Source: Tubulanus polymorphus (Eukaryota; Nemertea; Palaeonemertea; Tubulaniformes; Tubulanidae). From it: DNA of 64,000 nt. A program made the translations under genes and the position numbers. The notes under the pieces were generated by a model. It made no database searches, was not told where the DNA came from, and saw only the letters and a list, made by a program, of their open reading frames with translations. Of the stretch, positions 56,280 through 64,000 are shown one piece after another. Positions within the stretch are counted from its first letter, which is position 1; each line of letters opens with the position of its first letter. The stretch spans positions 5,885,414 to 5,949,413 of the forward strand of contig NC_134034.1 in the NCBI RefSeq assembly GCF_964204645.1, in the 5' to 3' direction.

Positions 56280-56670
56280 AAGAAATGCTTCAGACGCTTT
56301 GAAATAAGGATCTCAGATAGAAAGCTTCAAAAAATGCTTTCACATGACTTCGCCGAAGTAACTATTCAGCTAAGCTGTATAAAACTCGAAGTTTGAAGCA
56401 TCTCAAAGCTGAAACGCTCGATGCTTTAAGAAACGTGCTTCGCATAACAAAAGCTTAGATCTCGAGTCTATGTAAACGATAATTCGTATTTTCTCTTTTT
56501 CATGATAATTGCAGTTGATGCATCTAAAAAGTGAAAGCTTCAAAGCATCATTGCTTCACAGGAACATGCTTCACCATGAAGTTATTTGATTCTATCTACA
56601 TACGATACTTCACGACGATTATAGCTGAAGCATCTCAAAGCTGAATGCTTGAAAAGCAAAAAAGGTCTGA
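56280..56670. repeat. Cluster of GAAGC/GCTTC words
   Basis: GAAGC and GCTTC occur more than twenty times in 390 bp. TGAAGCATCTCAAAGCTGAA appears twice (about 56396 and 56629). Confidence 0.6.
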
Positions 56671-56882
56671 AAAACGATTCCCATATGTCACCATCCATGA
56701 TGAAATAGCTTATAATACGCTGTTGTTAGAAATGTAATTTAAATCTAACCATGTTCTATACAATTCGCTCACCGAATAAAGGTAGTCAGTTAGCCGATAA
56801 TCAGAAATATCAGTTTGCTTGCTTTATAACTTGACGTAAGTTGACAACCAAGTTGTTATTTTTGTGCAGCCGAACCGTCACA

Positions 56883-57031
56883 CTTATATAGACGCGTGGC
56901 GTGACGTCACAACAAAAACAAAGGCTCTGAATTGCCCGAGAAATGCGAAATGTGACGTCATGCAACAAAAGCCGCGATTGGCTAGAGAAACACGTACCGC
57001 GACGCCGAACAACAACAAAGGCTGTGATTGG
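56883..57031 (-). promoter_or_regulatory. CCAAT-CRE-TATA promoter, probably LTR U3
   Basis: On the minus strand from upstream to downstream: CCAAT at 57031-57027, CCAAT at 56981-56977, TGACGTCA at 56960-56953, TGACGTCA at 56909-56902, and TATATAAG at 56883-56890. The order and spacing make a complete RNA polymerase II promoter, with a start site expected near 56855. Transcription would run into the Gypsy gag. Confidence 0.6.
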
Positions 57032-57100
57032 TAGTAAAACAACAGCGATGCTCGGCGCTGCACATATATTATTGAAATATGGGAATCGAACCCGCACGGA

Positions 57101-58139
57101 TAATTATTATTAAAGCCGCGAGAACTACGCGAATCGAGCGAAAATAGAAGTCCCGCGACTGAAATAAAAGTAGAAAAATCACTTCAAATGTGAATCTATC
57201 CACCCTGCGCCTATATGATTTAATTGATACAACGTGACATTGCATAGAAAGGAAGGCAAAGGAAGAGAGGGGAGGACACCGAAGCGAAGAAAACAACAAA
57301 TAATAAAATCCAAATCAATTTTCGCGAGTATCGTACGACTTTAACGCATCTCTAACCGCAGTTTTAGGGTCATAAAAATTATAGGAAATAAACGTTTCTT
57401 TAGTGCCGTGGCTTGGGATTGACTGCTCCGCGCGTGAGCATAATTCTTCGGGATTTTAACCTGCGGCGCCGAAGCGGCGGGCGTTGGTCGTTATTTTGAA
57501 TTTGCTCCGTTGCTAAAGGAATTTCAGATATTTTCAACTCGTTTGATCAACGCGGTTCATTGTTAAACTATTCAACAACCCAATCTTGTTCTAAATATCA
57601 CAAAATGAATAAATTATGAAATCACCCGATCCAACAGTTGCCAGAGTTTAGTTATTTCGCTGCCGGATTTTAGCGTGACGCAATTCTACTTCCGATTTCC
57701 CCATGAGATTCAAACCGGACGTCAAGTGACGTCATTTTTTTCTGACTTTGTCAGCTAGTCAGAATCGGTTAAGAAGACATTTCGTAGTATCCACATATAC
57801 GCGTTTATCAAAGGGACGTCCTCCGGGCGCCTGTGGCGTCCGTCTATTATGAGCGACTGACAGGGAAGAATTTATATGTCAAGTTTGTCTTGATACCATC
57901 GAGGCCCCGTTGCCGGCACAAATAACTGTCTACTGTCGCTGTTTAGTCTTCCCGGAATTATAGCGTTGTATTGTAAACTAAAAGGTAAAGGGAACAAGAA
58001 AATTAACTTTAATAAATTATTTGACGCCTGCGAAAAAATGTAGAATATCTGGGATAAGCTAATGTGGAATTGCAAATTTGAAATCGAAGTTATAAGAAAT
58101 TTGGGGAATTATGAGATTTGCCGATTGGTAGATGATACC
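57101..58139. other. CpG-containing spacer, no gene seen
   Basis: Includes a GC-richer part near 57420-57480 and another TGACGTCA at 57728. May hold a host promoter, but no exon is evident. Confidence 0.3.
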
Positions 58140-58259
58140 TTCGACTGGTCTAATTAAAAAAAAAATTGTCAACTTGTGACCGACTTCGATTCACTTTTGC
58201 CTCTAAGCTGGTCTGCAACTTCATTGCCTCCATGGTTGAAGAAAGAGCTCTTCTGATGT

Positions 58260-58527
58260 CTGCTTCATCATGACTTCGAGCATATCGTGTAGCCAGCCGG
58301 CCCGGTCCCGGGGCCCGGTTTGGCTGTCACTCGATATCCTAGACTTGAGTCTGGGTTGAAGTAGACATTGTCATTTAAATAACTTATACAGTTATTCAGT
58401 ATGAATTACCCGTGTGTCTTGTATTTTGTATTTTCTTAGTTTAAAATTTGTAACTTTATTGAATTTGGGAATTTTATCCCGGAATTTCAATGTAATAAGG
58501 ATCAATAAAGTATTGAATTGAATTGTC
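58260..58527 (+). repeat. Retroposon-like fragment with TTGAATTGAATTG end
   Basis: Ends in AATAAAGTATTGAATTGAATTG, a repeated-pentamer tail like those of SINEs and LINEs. No coding blocks. Confidence 0.3.
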
Positions 58528-61199
58528 ACCTTATACACATGCCATCAGGGGACGCGGAGCCGTATATGACAGCTATGTTATTATAAATTGCTAATCTCAT
58601 GAAACCTGCATACCCCTAATATCGAACATATTTTCTAAAACATTTGAATATTGAAATTATATGTTTACACGTTTTTATATAGACCGCTTGTAGCCGCCGA
58701 TGAAATCCACGCCGGCCCTACTCAGATCGTAGATAGCTTCGTCATTCCACTAGCATCCCCATGACAGGGTCTGACTTTTATATCAGACTTCCAAATCGTG
58801 TATACATCCGCCATTTAACCGAATTATCCGATTTACTTATCATTTCTATTTATGCCTGCCGCTCCTGATATAATCATACATCCTTTACTATTACAATACG
58901 TCTTCTCATGATATTCAATGCAATATAACATTCCGACGTTCAAATAGAGGTCATTATATAATCACAGGGAGCCATTCTACATCTTTATCAATAATATTTT
59001 GCCAAATAGCTTGTATGAGTACACATAAACCTGTGACGTTTTGCACATCGATTTACGGTTGTCGTTTGTAAAATGACGCTGAATGGTTAGCATTGTTTAG
59101 GTTTCATAATGGTAACGTTTTATAAGGCGTCAAAAAATCAATGATTGTATGATTCAATCAGACAATTGCAATTTAGGTCAATTTCTTAACCTATACCTGC
59201 CCTTCCATAGTAATATGAATCCCAAAATAGATGATTTCAGATCATCTCTGCACTAGTTTGAGAGCAGTTTCTTCTTTTTTTCTCAGTCATCTATTTCCTC
59301 AATTTCCAACACCGATTTTTCCCATTAAAGGAACCAATTATGAACCCCTTCTAGATGCTTTAATCTCTCATCGTTGGTGTATTTTATGCATCTCAAATCG
59401 AGGAATATTTACACCAGCAGCGTTGTCTGTCGGAGGATCCCGATGCTACCGTTCAGCTTTCCGCCTTCTACCCGAGACTTTCTTTGAATATATATCTTGA
59501 AAGGCATTAAAATCAATGAATTTTCTTATCACTTGGAGTAGAGATCTGCCTCCGAGAATTCGGCAAAAATCATTAAAAAATATCTTTTAAGTCCTCCGTG
59601 TTTTCGCCACGATCTTTCAAGACATGTTATGTTTGTTTTGATGTTCAATCTAGCACCTTGTAAAATCTGTGTATATCTCAATTTTCACTCTCGTGATTTG
59701 CAAAAAAATGATTATTTCATTTATCCGATCATTTGAATCAAATTCATCACAATTTAAACTTCTAATTTAATTTTTTTTCTGCAGTCCTTCTGATGTTCTA
59801 TACGGAAAATAATCAAATCATTAAAAAGAAATTTTATTTTTATTTTCTCCAGTCCCTTTCCATATCAAAACGTGTATTATTTTTAAAAAACTTTTCCCCT
59901 TCGCCAGGATGATATTGACTCTTAAAAACTAATTTCATACAAGTTAAAACTTTGATATTTCATCATAAACGCTTGTGCAAGTACCATAATACTCAATGCA
60001 GTACGTTTAGTATGGCGTTTAGACTGTACCATTCGTAGGCTTATTTAAAGATTTGCCAGTAAATGTAGCACCCGCGGTGTTCTAACGTTCTCTTTGAATT
60101 GTATATACTCGAAAGTAGCCTGTATCGTGTTTTCTTCAAAGTATGTTTCATTTCCATTATGAAATAAACTAATTGAGATTGGTTTACCGGATTTGTAAAT
60201 GAATAATTCGAATCTGCTGGCTCTCCGAGGAAATGAATTCAAAAGCCACGGTTGGTAAGTGCTTTATCTAAGTTAATGTGTTTAATTGTAAATCCGTATG
60301 ATTGCAGCGCTGCAACGATCTCTCATTATAGCAACCCCGAATCAGTGGCTGAAGCATCTACGGTTGGAAAGTGACATAGAGGGAATCTGAATCCGTATAT
60401 CCGATAAACTCGAATTGTAGCAAGTATTTTGCGAGCGGGCTTGGCGGGTAGGTAGGTAGGTGTTGGTTGGTGTTGGCTGCATTTATTTATACATAATACA
60501 TAGAAAAAACAAGTTACGATATATAAAAGTCTATCTGGTTATGAATAATTCCGATACAACAGCAAGGATGCCAAAAAAAGCCAAAGCTTGTAAAATTGAT
60601 GGCACCTTAGAAATAGATAGAAAAAAAATTAAATAATCGTAATAGAGATAGAAAGGGTGGACAAAACACCAAACAAAACGAAAATGAAAAAAAATGAGTT
60701 CAAACGATAATAATAATGATGATAATAATAATAAAATAAGCAAAAGCATATCCAGGTAAGTAAAAATTTTTGGAAGCAGTACCATTCCCAACTACATTAA
60801 TTAAATATATACTAATGAAATGGTAATAAACGTTGTTTATAACAATTTTTGAATATTGAAATGGAAGATGATAAGATAACTGAAGCATATAGACTGTTCC
60901 AAAGTGATGGGCCAGAAATCGAGATTGATTTGGTTCTAGCTTTTGATTTGGAAAATCAAAGAACTATAAGTCGTTAGGCTTGGGGTGTCCTCTCAAAAAT
61001 TATATTGTCAATAATATATATTGTAATTATATACACGATTTAATATTTATTGAGAAATAAAATCCATATTCAGGAGCGAACTGGAAGGCCGATTCCTCTA
61101 AAAACCGCTAGTGCCGCTGGTAATCGTGTGTTTTGTTCAGCGCCCTCAACTGTGGCGATAATCAATAGATGTTGAATAAGGGTTGCCGGTCTCTATTCT
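58528..61199. other. No gene seen
   Basis: 2.7 kb, mostly AT-rich, with short GGTAGGTAGG and AAT/GAT simple repeats near 60450 and 60700. Confidence 0.4.
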
Positions 61200-61249
61200 T
61201 AATTTAGCATTTTCCATTGATTTGTATTTATACAATGTACCAAATCTTG

Positions 61250-61525
61250 AAAAACGGAAGAAAGAGAATAGACCGTGTATTAAGTATAGTAAACTCAGAC
61301 CTATCACCGTTAGCTTTAAGCTTGTTGATCGTTGAGTAATTTAAAAAAAACCTTGACAAACTAGTTTAGCTGCTCTGCATACGGAATTACCAATTTGCGT
61401 AAAATTGTTTGGATCAACAAACGTATAGAGCTGGTCGTCATCTGCTTTAGATGTGATTATTACATATTGACGTATCATATCTCCAATAGGTTTTGAATAA
61501 AGCATAAACAATAGAGGGCCTAAAA
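61250..61525 (-). pseudogene. CR1-like RT fragment
   Basis: Minus-strand blocks LGPLLFMLYSKPIGDMIRQY, then ADDDQLYTFVDPNN (the catalytic YADD changed to KADD), and LNGDKSEFTIL-like sequence in a shifted frame. About 90 codons of the palm remain. Confidence 0.7.
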
Positions 61526-61533
61526 TATATAAG

Positions 61534-61606
61534 GGGTTCAGAGAAAAATGCCAAAGGTCGGGTCAAGCACACTCTCCCCAACCTTTGGCCTGAAACCCCT
61601 ATTATC
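61534..61606. repeat. Small inverted repeat
   Basis: AGGGGTTCAG...CCAAAGGT pairs with ACCTTTGG..CTGAAACCCCT across about 30 bp. Possibly a short MITE. Confidence 0.4.
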
Positions 61607-61639
61607 CCTATTACTTTTCAGTACTTTTATGTGTTAAAT

Positions 61640-61935
61640 TCTTATAAAAGTAACGAGACATTAACGAATGAAATAATTCATATTTAAATCAGTGAATATT
61701 TATATGTGTTAAATTCTTGATTTTAACATAAAAGTAACGAGTAATTAACGAGTTGAAGAAAATATCAACCAAAGGTCACAGGGTCGAGTGAGTAAAGTGT
61801 GAGTGAAATAATTTATATTTAAATCAGTGAATATTTATAGTTATATTTGTTAAATTCTTGATTTTAACATAAAAGTAACGAGTAATTAACGAGTTGAAGA
61901 AAATATCAATTTTAATAAAGAATTTAGTATTAAAA
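61640..61935 (+). promoter_or_regulatory. Repeated AT-rich leader units upstream of the zinc-finger ORF
   Basis: AAAAGTAACGAG begins at 61646, 61730 and 61871. The second and third units share AGTAATTAACGAGTTGAAGA plus about 90 bp more. The third ends with ATATCAATTTTAATA 20 bp before ATG 61935. A fourth, altered copy precedes ATG 62279. Confidence 0.6.
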
Positions 61936-62228
61936 TGGAAGCAAATAAGAAGTACTACTGTCCGGCATGTAAAATTAATATAGATAAATCCCAAAAATCA
62001 AAACACAATAAAACTAAAACACATTTAGAAAATTTATTGAAATTAGAATATAAAGATGATACATTAGAAACTAAATTAGAAGAATTAAAGAATGAAAAAG
62101 AAATATATAAATGTGATACATGTAATCAATCATTCAGTGAAAAAAGATATCATAAAGAACATTTAAAATCTAAAACTCATATTAGAAATATGAATAATGA
62201 GTTAAATAATATAAAAAGTACCGAGTAA
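61935..62228 (+). CDS. Small protein with two U1-like C2H2 zinc fingers (97 aa)
   Basis: Two fingers of the C-x2-C-x(about 12)-H-x5-H type: YYCPACKINI...H..H at residues 8-30 and YKCDTCNQSF...H....H at residues 58-82. They are separated by a charged helix. Codon use is strongly AT-biased (Lys AAA, Asn AAT), unlike the genes at 30-39 kb. It starts 20 bp after a repeated leader. The function is unknown; DNA or RNA binding is inferred from the fingers. It could be ORF1 of the following LINE or part of an integrated virus-like element. Confidence 0.6.
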   Translation: MEANKKYYCPACKINIDKSQKSKHNKTKTHLENLLKLEYKDDTLETKLEELKNEKEIYKCDTCNQSFSEKRYHKEHLKSKTHIRNMNNELNNIKSTE

Positions 62229-62278
62229 TTAACGAGTTGAATAAAAAATATCAATTTTAATAGAAAAATTACTTATAA
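62219..62278 (+). promoter_or_regulatory. Leader repeat before the second small ORF
   Basis: GAGTAATTAACGAGTTGAA and ATATCAATTTTAATA recur here with small changes and end about 16 bp before ATG 62279. Confidence 0.55.
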
Positions 62279-62356
62279 ATGAATGAACAGATACTACAAT
62301 TCAAAGATGATGTCGATTTAAATGAATTAGAAAAACTATTTTACAATAGGAAATAA
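62279..62356 (+). CDS. Short ORF (25 aa) after the second leader
   Basis: Starts MNEQILQFKDDVDLNELEKL and stops at TAA 62354-62356. Probably a truncated start of a longer gene that was interrupted near 62360. Confidence 0.35.
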   Translation: MNEQILQFKDDVDLNELEKLFYNRK

Positions 62357-62540
62357 TATTCCTAATTTTGATTAAAACTGCACGTTTCCATTTTCAAGTG
62401 AAAATAGTACCGAATCAACCCAAAAAAAAGATCAAGCCCGAAACCGCCACCTCCTGTAGATACAAAACCACAGAAGTAGACGACACAATCAACCAAGAAA
62501 ATGTGGAGTATCTATTGGCGTTCGGGCAATTTTTCTAAAC

Positions 62541-63400
62541 AATGTGATGGCTAGGCAGGGAAGATTGATATCACTAAAATTGTCCTTGTTTGGTAAAATT
62601 TATAATATCGTAAATATATATGCCCCTAATAAAGATCGTGACAGAAAAGCATTCATACACAATATCGGCAATTATCCCAACATCAACCCAAATGAATATT
62701 CAATAAAAGCTGGAGATTTTAACTGCATAGAAAGTCCCAAATTCGAGATTCAACATCTGATAACCAGAGCATACGAAGTGCGTCCGAAAAATTAGCAAAT
62801 TGATACCAGCATCTGATAACCAGAGCATACGAAGTGCGTCCGAAAAATTAGCAAATTGATGCCAACAATACAAATTAGCAGATGCCTATAGATTGAAAAA
62901 TCATGGCACACCAGCATTTTCTAGAGTAGCAAAACGGAACAATAATGTAAATAGGAAAGAATAGATCGATTTTATGTATCAGACACTATACAGCCAGACA
63001 TAGCGGAGGTGAGACATGTCAACTCCATTCACTCCGATCACAAGATCGTCGAATTAATCATTAACACTTCTCAAGTCAAACGCGGCAAAGGATACTGGCA
63101 TCTTAACAACGAACTACTTGAAGGCAAAACTCAAATACAACAATGATTTATAAAATTTGCTTCGGAACTCCGGAAAATTAAAAACAATCTTACGAAATCC
63201 TTAGAATCAGAATTATTCATTCTTGAAAAACTTTCTGATTTAGGGGTAAACACTAACCAAAATCAAATTGAATATCTTACCAAGCGTAACGATTTTGAAA
63301 TTGAAAAAAGCAAAAAGAGCAACTATTAGATCGAAAAATCAATGGCGAGAATTCGGGGAGAAAACAAGTACCTTCTTCGCAAATAATGAAAAACTACGCA
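62541..63400 (+). pseudogene. Tx1/L1-like LINE endonuclease remnant
   Basis: The first frame has GRLISLKLSLFGKIYNIVNI, YAPN, a KAGDFNCI block (APE-type endonuclease) and stops at 62793. After a 56-bp duplication and shifts, SDHKIVELIINTSQVKRGKG and YWHLNNELL follow near 63030-63120, the usual end of the endonuclease. A lysine-rich linker follows, but no RT survives. Confidence 0.7.
62754..62865 (+). repeat. 56-bp tandem duplication
   Basis: 62754-62809 and 62810-62865 differ at one base. The duplication disrupts the endonuclease frame. Confidence 0.9.
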
Positions 63401-63454
63401 CTTAAGCGAATCACATACGGACTACGGTTGAAACAATCTAATCGCGGTTCCTGA

Positions 63455-63580
63455 ACTTCGCTGAAAAAGCTGAATCACTGAAACGCTGAAACGCTGAAAT
63501 AAAAACGCTGAAATTTCAGGGAATTTCCGAAAAACGCCGAAATTTCAGGGAATTCCCGAAAAACGCTGAAATCGTGCTAG
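63455..63580 (+). repeat. ACGCTGAAA-based short repeats
   Basis: ACGCTGAAA recurs six or more times. A 37-bp unit with TTTCAGGGAATT and CCGAAAAACGC occurs twice. Confidence 0.7.
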
Positions 63581-64000
63581 GTACCAACAATACACGTTTT
63601 GAAATATTTTCCGGGCCGGTGTCCGCTGCCGAGTCCTGAACCGTGTTTTAGTCTCTACCTTCGGTTACAGAGACATGCATGGACAGTATGTGTGGAGTAT
63701 ACTTCTAGAGGGCCACTTGTTGGACAAATTAATTCGCTTGAAATCCGGATTTTTAATGCATACAGGCAGCATAATGAGGAAAACCCATTCACAAACCGAC
63801 TTAAGCCAACTTAAACACTATGCTCAATATTCCCTGCAAGATGCAAAATATCTTATTTGAACGTTCATGTATAAAACATGCAGCAACTTTTCTTTTGTCA
63901 ACACGTTGATGGGCGACGGACTATGTCACTATGGTATTCTCTGAAGGAGGTAAATTAAATTTGACAGCTAGTTATATAAATGATGCAGCTTTTGGACAAA

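Larger units (their letters stand above)
50868..57100 (-). mobile_element. Decayed Gypsy LTR retrotransposon
   Basis: Minus-strand order is probable 5' LTR (55478 to about 57100), primer-binding site, gag, protease, RT, broken RNase H, integrase. Several stops and shifts, and an internal loss in integrase, show that it is defective. A 3' LTR was not found below 50868. The end at about 57100 is approximate. Confidence 0.7.
55478..57100 (-). repeat. Probable long 5' LTR
   Basis: Its inner end is fixed by the primer-binding site and a TGTAGCGGATTTGG (plus strand) boundary. It contains AATAAA on the minus strand near 56036, and the promoter at 56883-57031 lies upstream of it. The outer end is not proven, because no second LTR is in the window. 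Confidence 0.4.

Noticed and set aside
57060-57105. GGGAATCGAACCCGCACGG, B-box-like on the minus strand
   Set aside because: No convincing A box or cloverleaf upstream. At most a tRNA-derived relic.
61871-61925. TCAATTTT next to the leader, reverse of an AAAATTGA early-promoter word of giant viruses
   Set aside because: It is in the wrong orientation relative to the ORF and common in AT-rich DNA. Not used as evidence for a viral origin.

Overview
The window is eukaryotic. It has spliced exons with GT/AG borders, LTR, non-LTR and Penelope retroelements, BEL/Pao and Gypsy elements, tRNA-derived SINEs, and many short inverted-repeat transposons. The mixture fits an AT-rich marine-type invertebrate animal genome; the phylum cannot be fixed from sequence alone. 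Most of the window is mobile DNA in several age layers, with a few spliced host-like or domesticated genes between them.

Left part (1-18 kb). The edge holds the last exon of a YjbQ/UPF0047-family gene. From 857 to 12618 lies one large DNA transposon bounded by 31-bp inverted repeats (29/31 matching) and an ATTT target duplication. Its minus strand codes for an OTU-type protease and a DUF7869-type protein. Two later insertions split the DUF7869 frame: a 724-bp foldback element (8613-9336) and a BEL/Pao retrotransposon (1886-8404) with apparently identical LTRs and a perfect 5-bp target duplication. From 13495 to 17832 is a near-complete Penelope-like element: an ORF1, an RT plus GIY-YIG endonuclease, inverted terminal repeats each carrying a hammerhead-like core, and a 10-bp target duplication.

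Middle part (18-33 kb). This region is mostly repeats: SINEs, foldback and Harbinger-like MITEs, minisatellites, and decayed transposase and zinc-finger exons. One multi-exon gene (30346 to about 32290, minus) carries six 17-residue repeats. Its exon phases agree across six exons.

Right part (33-64 kb). A four-exon minus-strand gene (33843-39080) codes for a predicted 1064-residue protein that joins a coiled coil, an RNase-H-like transposase region and a PHD-like zinc finger. It is followed by Gypsy fragments, a 957-bp MITE with a 9-bp target duplication, an RPA-like OB-fold coding region, a 5'-truncated CR1-like LINE, and a decayed Gypsy element (50868-55277). Upstream of that element are a primer-binding site and a long probable LTR with CCAAT, CRE and TATA elements in order. 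Near the right edge, an AT-rich block repeats one leader sequence before two small ORFs, one with two zinc fingers, and then runs into a Tx1/L1-like endonuclease remnant.

Many retroelement reading frames are broken by single-nucleotide shifts even where LTRs match perfectly. Indel errors in the assembly should be considered before calling each copy dead.
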